64,000 bases of DNA from Paragyromitra xinjiangensis (lineage: Eukaryota; Ascomycota; Pezizomycetes; Pezizales; Discinaceae), in the NCBI GenBank assembly GCA_038503065.1, contig JBCAMK010000021.1, positions 1,178,001 to 1,242,000 of the forward strand. Direction: 5' to 3'. How positions within the stretch are numbered: the first letter of the stretch is position 1; each line of letters begins with the position of its first letter. Shown here in pieces: positions 21,203 to 33,501 of the stretch. A program made the translations under genes and the position numbers. Under the pieces are notes generated by a model. It did not search any database and was not told where the DNA came from. It worked only from the letters and a program-made list of their open reading frames with translations.

Positions 21203-23976
21203 ATGGTTTCCTCGTAAGCTTTCTTCGTTCTACCCCCACTTTTGGCCTCTAATGGAGGAATTGAGTTATGGCTAACGATATACGGTATCAATTAGTTCCG
21301 TTCTTGGGTTCCCCCGTATGGGAAGTACGTTTTCTCCATCAACTTTATCAATTGTTCTTTTCTGACTTCTTTTAGGAAACCGTGAGCTCAAGAAGGCCAC
21401 CGAGGCTTACTGGGGCGGTAAGATTAAGGTCGAGGACCTAGTCGAAACCGGAAAGACTCTCCGTGCTGCACACTGGAAGATTCAGAAAGATGCCGGTGCT
21501 GGCACCATTGCTAGCAACGACTTTTCTTTCTACGATCACGTTTTGGACCACATCCAGCTGTTCAATGTGAGTTTTGGGGGTTTTTTACCCCCTAGCAACT
21601 GAAACGAAACTAATTGTTCTATAGGCTGTCCCTGAACGATACACCAAATACAATCTTCCTCAGATTGATGAGTTCTTCGCTATGGGTCGTGGTCTGCAGA
21701 GACCTGCCACTGATTCTGTCTCGGCTGTTGATGTGCCTGCTTTGGTCAGTTCCTTTTTTTCCCTTTCTTTTCCTTAATGCCCCATAGCGCTGGCTCCGCT
21801 ACCCCTCTTTAGTACCCCTTTACTGCCAGCAAATAGACCAATTGTGAATAGTAATCTATACGTGGCTAGTGCCGCCGGCCAACACGATTTTGTTGAGCTA
21901 TCAAAAAAAAATTCATGCACTAACGTGATGAATATAGGAAATGGTCAAATGGTTCGACTCTAACTACCACTACGTCCGTCCTACCCTCCAAGACAACCAG
22001 ACATTCACCCTTGCCGCCGACCCCAAGCCTGTCCGCGAGTTCCTCGAGGCTAAGGAGCAGGGTATCGTCACTCGTCCGGTCCTTGTCGGCCCTGTCTCTT
22101 TCCTCCACCTTGGAAAGCCTGACCGTGGTCAGACTGTTGACCCTATCTCTCTCCTCGACAAACTCGTCCCAGTCTACGTTGAGCTCTTGAAACAGCTCAA
22201 GGCAGCTGGTGCCGATTATGTCCAGATTGACGAGCCTGTGCTCGTCTTAGACTTGCCCCAAAAGACTAAGGATGCCTTCAAGCCAGCCTATGAGGCCTTT
22301 GCTGCTGCGGGAGCTGATATTCCTCAAATCACCGTTGCTACCTACTTCGGTGACATTGTCCACAATATCAATGTCCTTCCCAGCCTTGCTTCCGTTTCTG
22401 CTATTCACGTCGACTTGGTCCGCAACCCTGAGCAGCTTGACACTGTTGTTGGTGCTCTTGCCCCGGGTCAGGTCCTCTCTGCTGGTGTCGTCGATGGGCG
22501 CAATATCTGGAAGACCAACTTCCAGAAGGCAATTGCCATCGTCCAGAAGGCCATTCAGACTCTCGGTGCTGATCGTGTTGTTGTCGCTACCTCTTCTTCC
22601 CTCCTTCACACTCCTCACACTCTTGCCACTGAGAAGAAGCTCCCAGCTGAGGTTTCCGACTGGTTCGCTTTCGCCTCTGAGAAGGCTCAAGAGGTTGCCA
22701 TCATTGCTAAGGCCGTCACCGATGGCCCTGACTCTGTCCGCGCTGAGATTGATGCCAACGCTGCTTCCATGCAATCGCGTGCAACCTCTGCCCGCACCAA
22801 TGATCCCGCTGTCAAGGAGCGCCAAGCTAAGATCACCCCCGAGATGTACAACCGTCTCTCTCCTTTCGATACCCGTATTTCTGGCCAGCAGGCTCATCTC
22901 AGCCTTCCCCTCTTCCCTACCACTACTATCGGATCTTTCCCCCAGACCAAGGAGATTCGTGTTGCTCGTCAAAAGTTTGGAAAGGGCGAGATCACCCCTG
23001 AGGAGTACGAGAGGTTCATCGAAAAGGAGATCGAGCTTGTCGTCAAAGAACAGGAGGCCCTCGATCTCGATGTCCTCGTCCACGGAGAGCCTGAACGTAA
23101 CGACATGGTTCAGTACTTCGGTGAACGCTTGACCGGTTATGTCTTCACCAACTTTGGTTGGGTCCAGTCTTATGGATCTCGTTGCGTCCGTCCTCCTATT
23201 GTTGTCGGTGACATCTCCAGGCCAGCTCCCATGACCGTTAAGGAGTCTAAATATGCCTCTACCCTCACTAAGAAGCCCATGAAGGGTATGCTTACTGGTC
23301 CGATCACCTGTTTGAGGTGGTCTTTCCCCCGTGACGATGTTCATCAATCCGTCCAGGCTGAGCAGCTCGCCCTTGCCCTTCGTGATGAGGTCGTCGACCT
23401 CGAAGCCGCTGGTATCCACGTCATCCAGGTCGATGAACCCGCTCTCCGTGAAGGTCTTCCTCTCCGCTCCGGCAAGGAGCGTGAGGCTTACCTTGACTGG
23501 GCCGTGAAGGCTTTCCGCCTCTCCACCACCGGTGTCCAGGACAACACCCAGATCCACTCTCACTTCTGCTACTCTGAGTTCCAAGACTTCTTCCACGCAA
23601 TTGCTGCCTTAGATGCCGATGTTCTCTCCATTGAGAACTCCAAGTCTGATGCTAAGTTGTTGAGGGTCTTCGAAGATGAGGCCTATCCCCGCCACATCGG
23701 ACCTGGTGTCTATGACATCCACTCCCCCCGTGTCCCACCCCAGGACGAGATTCGTGAGAGAATTGAGGAGATGCTTAAGTACGTTTCCATTCGGCATTTC
23801 TGACGAAAATTAAGTTACTAACAACTCTTCTTTTTGACAGATGGCTTAAGCCTGAGCAACTCTGGATCAACCCTGATTGCGGTCTCAAGACTCGCCAATG
23901 GGCTGAGACCCGTACCGCTTTGGACAACATGATCCAGGCAGCCAAGTACTTCCGTGCGAAGTACACCAAGGCTTAA
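21203..23976 (+). CDS. MET6: Cobalamin-independent methionine synthase (775 aa)
   Basis: Transfers a methyl group from 5-methyltetrahydropteroyl-polyglutamate to homocysteine to make methionine, using zinc, in the cytosol. Six exons: 21203-21213, 21296-21324, 21376-21566, 21625-21744, 21938-23778 and 23841-23976. The 11-base and 29-base first exons are needed to build the conserved start [20 protein letters not shown]. Zinc ligands are visible at H659 and C661 (HSHFC), E683 (IENSKSD) and C744 (NPDCGLKTR). Length is normal. Codon use is strongly biased toward C-ending codons, as in highly expressed fungal genes, and this creates long spurious open frames on both strands inside the fifth exon. 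The gene follows VPS18 in the same direction. Confidence 0.96.
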
Positions 23977-26900
23977 CTCAACATAAGCTTATCATAAAAA
24001 AATATGTAAAAAAAAAAACGGGGGTGGTGTAGCGGAGATTCAACATCGGCGTTTTGATTGAAAGGGTATACGGGGTATCTTTTTGTTCTTTTTTCTTCCG
24101 TTTGTAAAATTCTGGGTATAGGATATGGGAATGGGTAGGCGGGGTGTCAATTGATCGTTCAACCGGTGATTAAAAATTTAGTATAAGAAGGGTATAACAA
24201 TTTGTCAAGGGCATAGTGTGTTTTCTTCCTTTTTTTAAGGCTTCAACTAGCTCTGTTGGTGTTTGTTTAAAGAAGCTACGAAAATTAAAAATGGAAGTCC
24301 TTTTCAACCGGAATTAAAATGTAGTGGGGAGAAATCTCTCGTTTCTAATGGTTGACGTGTATTCTGCAACAGCCCTGGCTGCCAGGATTCTAACGTGTCA
24401 CAACTGGTCACTCGGCTAGATCTTTTTATGGTTAAATTACAATTTTGCGACGGGATAGAGCGGCCAACAGCTTCTCAGTATTTTAGTCCTTAGTTCGTAT
24501 TTTCTTCCCGTTTCCGCTTAGATTAGTAGGTTTCTCTACACACTTCCAGAATTCTGACGTAGCCTGGTTTAATTTAGTTATTTTTCATTTTAGCGATAAC
24601 ATTCTTTATCTCATCTGTAGTAAAAGCAGTGTTCAGAACAGTAACTGGAGGGCTTGGAGCGAAGCTGTCCAGTACAGCTTGAGAATACTATAGGAAGCCG
24701 TCGCCGGGGGATGTTGGGTCCGGCAGAACGACCAATGCTTGAAAGTGGCTAACCGTATCATTCGGTGGTGCTAAAGATGCGACCATTCTGTCCCATAGTT
24801 TTGTTGGTGTGTCTCCAAAATGCAGATGCAGACCCGAGACCCAGAAGTTGATCAGCAAAAGTTGAAGCAGTTGCATTTTTGTTACGACGAGATAGGGAAG
24901 TGACCGCGTTCCACATTCTGCAGTACAGCTTCCCTTCTTCTAGACCCCAATGTCCCATTCTTTAAGTGCTGTTCTTCGATGCTTCAGCTTTAAGCTTGAG
25001 ACGCCCAACCATCTTACAGTCCTTAATTCCGCCAGTTTCATCTAGACTTTAAAAACATCAGATCCATAGTTCTCTCCGCTGTTCCTGGATATGGTAACAC
25101 GCCGCGTAGTATGTTAAGTTGATACTAATTAGAATGAATATGGCGACACAGCGAGCAGTTTCTGCGCCAGCTCTACGACTATTCATACTTTCTCAGAGAA
25201 TGTAACACCCAATGTTTAATCATCTGGCTGATATAGACCTACTCAGGATCTTGTTAGTCTCATTAGAAAACAATCCAGCGAGTATACGGTGATGGAAAGT
25301 TCTGCCTGTGGTTCCAGATGGCTAGGATGATATAACATACAGCCCAATAACCTCGAACTTCTGTCCCTGCACGGGCTACAAACACGGCAACAACACGGAT
25401 AGTGTTCACCAGTATCCTATAGCACAAGAAAGTCAACGTTAGGTTCGAGATTCATACTCCTTGTCCAGGTGAGTCCTCCTCACCTCCAAAAAGCTCGAAA
25501 TAGTTTCACCCACTATCACTAGTGTAGGCGTTGCGAATACCTCATTGACGATATCAGAGTTTTTACCCCTCACAGAGGTGCATGATCGACACTCCCACCA
25601 TCAATGACAGCCAGAGCTCTATGGCCTCAACGTCAACAGCCAACACAGCAACCTGACTAATGAACCCTCTGGTTTCTCTTTGATTCACGCCCGTAAGTTG
25701 TCCTACCCACAAGTTATAAGCCAATAAACGAGGAAGACCGGAAGCCCGTGGTCAATTGATCCATTCCATGGCCTTTATCTTAACGCCTAACCATAATGTA
25801 TCCATCAACCTTCGACTTATTTCCAGACCTCCGGAAAATGTTGGAGTCTGAGTATCATGAGTGCAATAATATCCGGATAATAGTGTCGATGCCTTCCTAG
25901 TATGAACAAATATCTTGCGTCCTCAATAAGTAGCATAGTCTTTGATATGAACCGGAACGTAGGCGCCAGGAGTTTAATGTAATAGTTGTAGAAGTGCACC
26001 CCTTTTAAATAAATCTTCCGCGTAAAGATCTCAATAATGACCTGAGGAATTGGGGGCTGTTACACGGCGCATTGGAAGGTTGAAGAATGCTTAATTAAGC
26101 GTATGGTTCTCTCCGAATTTACGCAGTAGACAGCGAAATGACAGCCACCAATGCGCGTCTACACGCGTGACTTGCATGAGAAGAGAGAAAACGTTTCGAC
26201 TTTCGATAGCTTTGGTTAGTGAATCATGTTATCCATCAGGAACTGAATATGAAAGCTGTATCCATAATAGTTCCCCGTATGTAGTCAGTAAACCATATCT
26301 CTCAGATCATATTATTGGAGACGTGAGTGTGATCGTAGGATGATAGTCGGTGGGGAGAGTCCCGCGATCACGTGTAATCACTCGACTCCACTGGAATAAA
26401 ACAGGAATAGACCCTGGGATGTCCTAGCGAAGACAAGGCGGGTAATTAAGGAATAAGCAAGCAGGTACTTCGGAGAGATGGAGAGAAGGAGAGAGTAGTT
26501 AATGAAGGATAATCCAGCAACTTTCCAAGAAGCACGCATGTCGGACTGAAAAACGGCCGGAATAAACTCAACGAGATTGCAGTTGATTAAGAATGACGAA
26601 GATGTCGTTATTCTGACGCACTCAACCCGAGATTCGATGGGAATTGTTTTGAGGTTAATGGTTGATGATTGATGGTGCGTTGCGGTTGTGTTGTGGTGCG
26701 GAATGTAGAAGAAAAGCAGGAACGGCAACCTTAACCCCCCGCCAAAAAAAGAGAATCAGAGCCCCCGTGGGGGAGAAATTTAGGGGCGCCAAGAACAAAA
26801 CGTCATGAACCATCACTCGGAGAAAACTATGCTGAAATCTTCGATGCCTGTGGCACGTGGTATTAAGGCGGTTTGCATACCCTTTCCAATAACCTATCGG

Positions 26901-27149
26901 CCAGAAAATAACCGGCTGCGCAAGGAATTAATCTTAGAGAACAGTCACAGTATGCGAATCCCAGCCACAACTCTTCAACCCGGCAGCCAAATTCCTGATA
27001 TTCTTTTTCACCACAGCAAACAAACAGCCCACCAGCCACAAAGTAGGAAAATCCTGAAATAAAGAACAGGAAAAAATATATAATAACTTCAAAAAGCATT
27101 ACTAACGCCCATACACACATCACCCGTTCTATCCACTCTCCCCATCTAT
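23977..27149. other. 3.2-kb intergenic region with a retrotransposon remnant
   Basis: Contains the MET6 3' end and a decayed reverse transcriptase piece at 24520-24960 (minus strand). Otherwise there are only short frames (25817-25999, 26378-26728, 26805-27062, 26863-27123) without recognisable products. No tRNA or intact gene is seen. Confidence 0.55.
24520..24960 (-). pseudogene. Decayed LINE-type reverse transcriptase fragment
   Basis: On the minus strand a reading frame broken by stop codons gives HFGDTPTKLWDRMVASL, then, after one stop, YSQAVLDSFAPSPP and FTTDEIKNVIAKMKNN, followed after another stop by IKPGY and LEVCRETY. The pattern F-T-x-x-E-(I/V)-x-x-x-I-x-x-(M/L)-K-N-N followed by (K/A)PG is the start of the reverse transcriptase domain in many non-LTR elements. 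No intact catalytic motif is visible. The assignment is by pattern and moderately sure. Confidence 0.45.
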
Positions 27150-28363
27150 CTATTCCTCAACACTAGTAACCTTCTCCCACTCCCCTTTCAACGTCTCCTT
27201 CCACAGCGTAACCTTATTATCCCCACCACTCACAGCAAGCACATTCCCACTCAAACTCCACGAAACCCTCCACAGAACAGTATCCATAGGGATCACCTTC
27301 TTCACCCATGGCTTCCCATCCCCCTCCGACGTCCAGATGATAACCGTCTTATCCTGAGACGCAGTCGCAATATACGACTTCTGGAGGATCGAAGGCGCCC
27401 ACGCAACATCACGCACCCAGTCTGCATGGCCCTCAAGCGTTGCTTCTTCAACATAGGTACCATCCTCCGCACTAACACTATTAGCATCCTCCGCACTACT
27501 CCGAGGGGGAGGGCAATTACCGATACCGCCAGATCTTCACCATATTATCGCTCCCACCTGTAACGAACCTCCGGTCCCACCCCGAACCGGATGAGGAAAC
27601 AACGCTCCCGGGCTGCGTCACGGGCGCCCAGGAAACGGCATTACATCCGATTACGTGTGCGGCGAACAGTTTCGTGTCCCAGCTGCCATCGTCTCTGAAC
27701 TCCAGGACCGAGACCTTACCGTCTGAGGAAGCGCAGGCGAGGACAGCACCGACTTCGTGGGGCGCCCATTGGACGGAGTTGACTAGAGGTGGTTAGTCAA
27801 AAGGTGGGAAAGATACAAGGGGGGGCTAACCGGAGGCGTGGTGGTTTGCGTGTTCGAATAGTTTCGACCACACGCCCTGACGCTCTTGCCAGATTATGAC
27901 TTTACCGTCGTAGGAGGCGCTGGCGAGGATGTTGCCGAATTTGGGGTGTGCCCAAGAGACTTGCCAGACGGGCCCTTCGTGGCTGTTGGACGTGTTAGTC
28001 TGTGTTTTGGAGCTTTGGAGGTGGGGAGGAGTGTTACCCGCGTAGGGTCTCGAGTAGACGGTGGTTGTCGCGGTCGATTTCGAAGATTTTGATGGTCTTG
28101 TCGGAGGAGCAGGTCTGTGGGTGTTAGCTAGTCTAGGGATGGTGGGAGTTGGTGGGTACTAACAGCAAGTCGTTTACCGTAGTAGTCCAGAGCGCAGTCA
28201 TGCTAGATTGCTAGTTAGCATAACGAATCGGTGGGTCTTGAGAACCTGTGGCTTACGATCATGTCATCGTGGAGATTCGATAGCTGTGTCTATAGTTGGC
28301 CTTTTCGTTAGTGTATGAAATTACGGGCTTTCTTGGAGCCGGGAGATTGAGATGAGGTACCAT
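27150..28363 (-). CDS. SEC13: COPII coat and nuclear pore WD40 protein Sec13 (295 aa)
   Basis: Sec13 forms the outer COPII coat with Sec31 on ER-derived vesicles and is also part of the nuclear pore Y-complex. Seven exons: 28363-28361, 28289-28257, 28202-28164, 28114-28038, 27982-27831, 27782-27521 and 27471-27150. The first coding exon is just the ATG, followed by a 71-base intron with a CACTAACG branch. The protein runs [55 protein letters not shown] and [15 protein letters not shown], a full six-blade propeller of normal length. The last intron is very short. A 49-base version (27472-27520) puts the branch GCTAAT at a normal distance; a 43-base version resuming at 27477 keeps the same frame and adds two residues. 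Confidence 0.93.
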
Positions 28364-29096
28364 TTTGGGCAGAAGTATGTTCGAGAAGCTTCAGGGAAAG
28401 AATTGGAGGCTCTGCAGATGCTGGTGATGAGGTGAGATTGATTTGACTATATGTAGGGTTTGGAGTTGAGGCGACGTTCGCTTTGCGGGTTGGGATCTGT
28501 CCCTGGATAGAGAGATGTTACCCGGCTGTGGGATAGACAGCTGGAAACAAGAAAACGAGTTAAACCCGGAATGGTTACAAAACTATCAAGAGAGCTTTGA
28601 ATCCTAGAATTGAATCCTTGGATGAAGCTTCTTTTCATCTTTAACGATTTATTTCAGTATTCTCAAGCCTTCTTCGGAGATAGCATTGAGGTGTAGAATC
28701 TACCCTGCTTTCAACAATTAAACCATCATGTTCACCGAGAAATTATAACCTGAAATTCACTGAGCATATCACATCTAAAATATCAACTGCTTTAATTATC
28801 CTATTTCCTCTAGATTCTCTGGCGAACAAATCAGAAAACCCCTCCATGAGGCTCTGTCTTTCATCGAGGTTTCGACGGATGCGGCCGGTGCCAAGGCTCT
28901 CCAATCGATAAGGCTGACCCCACCAGACTAGTAAGCACCCTGAGTTTTTCTCTCACACGATCGTTCTTAGACCAAACATATTTCGACCTTCAACTCAATC
29001 ACAAACCCCAATTCCTCACCCCTACTACAGCAGTAGCTACCCTCTACTGTCTATTGCCCCTCCTATCCCAGACAAACACCCACCACCCCGCCAACA
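28364..29096. promoter_or_regulatory. Divergent promoter region shared by SEC13 and PRPP synthase
   Basis: About 730 bases between two divergently transcribed housekeeping genes. It must hold both promoters and 5' UTRs. I see no additional gene and no certain binding motif. The PRPP synthase side is C- and A-rich just before the start codon. Confidence 0.5.
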
Positions 29097-30248
29097 ATGA
29101 CGTCAAACTCCATCAAGCTCCTCACAGGCAACAGCCATCCCGAGCTCGCAAAAATGGTCGCAGACAGGTAAACCCTCCCCCTCATACATCCACCAAAACT
29201 AACACCTCCCACCAGACTCGGAGTCGACCTCCTCGACATGTCCGTCTTCAAATACTCCAACCAAGAAACCTCCGTCGTAATGCGCGAGTCAGTCCGCGAC
29301 GAAGACGTATTCATCCTACAAACTACTAAGCCAGGGGAAGAGCTCAACGACGGTCTCATGGAACTCCTCATCATCATCAAAGCATGTAAAACGGCATCTG
29401 CAAGACGCATCACGGCTGTTATGCCAAACTTCCCGTATGCGAGACAGGATAAGAAGGATAAGAGTCGGGCACCCATCAGTGCAAAGCTTGTTGCGAATAT
29501 GTTGCAGCGGGCTGGATGCGATCATGTTATTACGATGGATCTACATGCTAGTCAGATCCAGGGGTTTTTTGATGTCCCGGTTGATAAGTAAGTTATTGTG
29601 TCCTAGCATGAATCATTTCACTACAAAGAATCCGAAATACTCGTTTAAGTAAAGACTCACCAACAATACCCAGCCTCTACGCAGAACCAGCAACCCTCCG
29701 CTACATCCGCGAAAACTTCGACTACAAAAACGCCGTCATCGTCTCCCCAGACGCTGGAGGTGCCAAGCGTGCGACAGCCCTCGCTGACCGTCTCGACCTC
29801 AATTTCGCGCTCATCCATAAAGAGCGCTCTAAGCCCAACGAAGTATCACGCATGACCCTCGTTGGTGACGTCGATGGACGTATTGCAATCCTTGTAGATG
29901 ATATGGCAGATACGTGTGGAACACTAGTCAAGGCGGCTGACGTACTGATGGCGAACGGCGCAAAGGAGGTGGTGGCGATCGTCACACATGGGATATTGTC
30001 TGGCACTGCATGCCAGAAGATCAACGGAAGCAAGCTGAGTAAGGTCGTAGTGACAAATACCGTGCCGCATGCGGAGAAGAAGAAGGGTTGTGGAAAACTA
30101 GACACTATTGATATCGCACCAACGGTTTGTTCCATCCCTCCCCTACACATCACAAGTTTACTAACTTTTCGGATAGCTCGCGGAGGCTTGTAGAAGAACG
30201 CACAACGGCGAGAGTGTGTCATTTCTTTTCCACCACGCCCCAGTCTAA
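29097..30248 (+). CDS. Ribose-phosphate pyrophosphokinase (PRPP synthase, 321 aa)
   Basis: Makes 5-phosphoribosyl diphosphate from ribose 5-phosphate and ATP, feeding purine, pyrimidine, histidine, tryptophan and NAD synthesis. Four exons: 29097-29167, 29216-29587, 29674-30124 and 30177-30248. Landmarks are [20 protein letters not shown] at the start, [20 protein letters not shown], the metal-binding [22 protein letters not shown], and the PRPP-binding loop [12 protein letters not shown] at residues 220-231. It ends [11 protein letters not shown]. No large insertion is present, so it resembles the short fungal paralogues (Prs2/3/4 type) rather than the inserted Prs1/5 type. Fungi keep several PRS genes whose products form complexes; which paralogue this is cannot be told by eye. 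Confidence 0.95.
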
Positions 30249-33200
30249 TACAGTTTCCCCCAGTCTATTTCATTATATTTCTATTTCTCCACTCTTGTTT
30301 GTTATTCGGAGCGCTTTCTTATCTTGTCTTGGAGGAGGATGGAGCATGATACCAGACATGCTTAGGCCTTTTTTTGTTGGCCTGTTAGCAAAAGTTTTCC
30401 TTTTACTGTAGCTGCCTGTCCTAGTGTAGCAGTTTTGATAGGTATATGTATTGGTTAAAATACCTGTGGTTTATTGTTCTGGGGTGAGGGTGAGGGGTTA
30501 GAGTGAGTAGAGGTAGAGGCACGAGCCAATGAAATTTCTTAAGTGATGGGTCGTGCAAGTGATTGGGTGTGATGTTTAGGCGTGGTTGAGGGTTTAGGGT
30601 GGGTGGATTGGTGTTTTTTTGATACGTGTAGTTACTCCCTGGGTTGGTTAATGAATCAAAGGTTTCTTTAGAGTTAGATGTATTGTGAGTCTTGTGTGGT
30701 CCAACTTTTGTCATTGAAAAGGCAGGCTTAATAACAATCAAGCTCCGTCGGCTGCAATAGGATTTTTTATCTCTTGAATGGATTGCCCTAGCAAACCCTT
30801 AATTCTGCCCCGGTGGCTCCAGAGCTTTTTCTCCGTGCTGGCAGGGTATAAATACTGCCACCCCACCCTCCACCGTTTCTCCCCCTACCACCCAACACTA
30901 CCTCCCTATCCGTCACAGAGAAATAACCAATGACCTCAGTAACGCACAGCATTCCCTTCAATATCGCGACCCTTGTTCCCTCCCGAAACGCCCCCACCTA
31001 ACACAAGCACTGATAAAAACCAAATAGGATCCAAACCACCAACCATCCAAAAACAATCACCAATATCCGTCTTGGTAACTGAATGCTGTCTACCAAGAAT
31101 GCATATCCGAGGCCAATCTCGGCCGACTTGGGTACCGTTCTGGTGAAACTTATCACAATCATCCCGCTTGGGTTATCGCAAGCGTGGCCTCACAGCAACC
31201 ACTATAATAAGCTTATCCCAAGCTCCAGCTCCAGTTTGAGCTTTTGGGCTAGGTGGTTCTTGGAAGGCTGGCTATGCTTGATGAAGGTGCTTCTTGCTAT
31301 GGCGTTGTCGTGCGGGCTGAGATAGTAGAGTTCTTCGATCTTCGGAACGTGTGATATACAGCAGGAACAATTCCCCGGAGGGATGGAGGAAAGGGAAGTA
31401 GTTTTTCGAGTGCGGTGGCTGGGCTAGCGGATCCCTCTCTCGGCGTTGTTATGGGGGAAAGGGTGGAGTTTTTCGGGGGATGGCTTCGGGGGAAAGTGCA
31501 CGAGGAGGGTTTTTTGTTCTTGGCTCACTTTGGGTTAGGAGTTTCCGGTTAAAGGTGGTTTGGGAAGACATCTTTAAGCCCCCAGTGATCATCTAACACT
31601 ACGGTTACTACTCCATTGTTGGAGAAACTTCCTGATACGAGGTTGTTTGGGTGGGGGTTTGAGTTGGAAATGAGCGAAAGACATAGGCACACAGGCATAC
31701 AGGCATTCAGGAGCTATTACACGAGTATAAGGGCACGCTGCTAGGGTTAAAGATCGAGCAGTCGATTCCCTTTCTACCTCCCTGTGTGCTTACTATTCTA
31801 ACAACTATAGATCTTCGGACACCTCTTCAACTGCTGGTTTGGGGGTTCGCCGTCAACACAAATTCTTCCACTTGATTGATTGATTGATTGATTCATTAAG
31901 TACATCCAACCACCTGGGTTATGATAAAAACTCCTCCACGCTCTATCTATCGGATACAAATACCATAAGAAAAAAGCAACAAAATAACTCTAAGAGGGCA
32001 AGCAAGAGAAGGATGCTTCCAATGAAGAAAGGCGGTGCTGCAGGTCTCGAATCTACTCCCATTTTTGATCGATCTATTAAAGCTTGGGGACCGAAAGGTT
32101 GTAACCCTAGATTAGCGAATCAAGCATAGGCGAATTTCCAAGCTTTGAGAAGCCAGCTTTAATCACACTCCGTCAGCTGCGACTGGAGCCGCAGAAACGG
32201 GTGTAGAATTTTGTGCTGGAGATACTAGTACTAGTATTCGGCTTCCTAACACAGGCTTTCCTTCGTCCCTCCACTGTTTCAGCTGTTTTATAAGCTCTTG
32301 TTTATTTGGCGGGTAATTGGTCTATCCAGAGTGCCCCGGGAGACCGGCAAGTCATTTGGTGGAACTCTTTCTATTAACCCAACACTCGTATATATTCAGG
32401 CTTTCGCCTCTAGCATAGCAAGCAACCCTGAGATCCACTATTCACTCGGGACTATCCCGACACTGCTACTTGCGCAGGTCCAAAGCGATATCACATGACC
32501 ACTAGCGCCGCCGGGGGTTTCTACTTCATTAGGTGCATTCAGCCCGACAACAATGGTACAAATTGGGCAGAAGTAATCGGTAATAAGCTTCTCGGGACGC
32601 TACCGCTTTCTAGTTGGGATACCTACGAGGTCTTGAAGTTCACTGCCGAGCTTTGAGAAGCAACTCTCTCGCCATATCACGAATGATCTCGAAACACCGC
32701 TCTCGTATTCTTTCACCGCCATACTAAAGTTAGAACACGGCCACGCTACCATTCCACCTTTAAAAGGAGCTGTGTTCGCCTAGAACATTGCGCGAGGGTT
32801 GGACGCTCAAAAGCAACTGGCTCCTTGGAGTGAAAGCTCTTGGCCAAACGCATACCTAGCTAAGAGGCAGCACCCTACAAAAGCAACCAACGATCCTTGA
32901 GATATGCACCGCGAGAGCTTTGCATAATGCTAGTAGACTCTTCTTGACCCTTCTTTATTATGTCGCTCCAACTAAAGCTCGTATGTGATGTCAATAGTCC
33001 AATTTTGAGTGAGAGTGCTATTGGTCGAATAGTCTTAAATGCTTCCCTCAAACTTTAGCCCCTAGCCCCAATACACGGTAATAATGACCCTACCCCATTT
33101 GCTGGGATCATTGTCTTAGGTTTTTACCACCAATGAGATGAAGACCTACATAATTTTTTTGCTTTTCCATACAGCAGCCTCGGGTACCCAGAAGCAGTTT

Positions 33201-33501
33201 GAACCTCAATTACGAATCTTTTCCTAAACGCTCATCTGTCTGGCACCTCGGGTTCTGCCTTACTAAATCTTCATCAAGTAGCAAGAGATAGGCTTCGTCC
33301 TCCTTCGAAAAGACAGAAATCATATTAGAATTAGGACAGTGACTTGGACAAAAAAAAGAAATCTAGAGTACAACAAAAAGACGCTTTTAATACATCATAC
33401 ATAAACTCTATAACCGCCATCAAATACCATCTCTGCACCACAAACCCAGACGAAGATATTACAACCGAATAAAAGGTAAATACTTCTGCACACTTTCAGT
33501 C
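30249..33501. other. 3.3-kb intergenic region, mostly featureless
   Basis: Contains short frames without recognised products (30421-30741, 31083-31325, 31884-32129, 32298-32498), a retroposon-tail-like motif with a TTGA repeat at 31873-31923, and a palindromic ATACTAGTACTAGTAT at about 32224. No gene is supported. Confidence 0.55.
31873..31923 (-). repeat. Retroposon-tail-like motif with tetranucleotide repeat
   Basis: On the minus strand it reads ATAACCCAGGTGGTTGGATG, then a short spacer ending AATGAATC and a repeated AATC tail. The pattern of a small stem (AACC...GGTT), GGATG and a tetranucleotide tail matches the insertion at 11043-11091 and the tail at 54972-55030. It is probably another copy of the same retroposon 3' end, more diverged. 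Confidence 0.45.

Noticed and set aside
22247..23596. A 449-residue open frame on the minus strand, and a 286-residue frame at 22272-23132 on the plus strand, both inside MET6
   Set aside because: They lie wholly within the long MET6 exon and come from its strong codon bias. Their residue content is repetitive (Leu, Ser, Arg) and resembles no protein.
27472..27520. Frameshift in SEC13
   Set aside because: An intron of 43 or 49 bases with proper ends restores the frame, so no mutation or sequencing error is needed.
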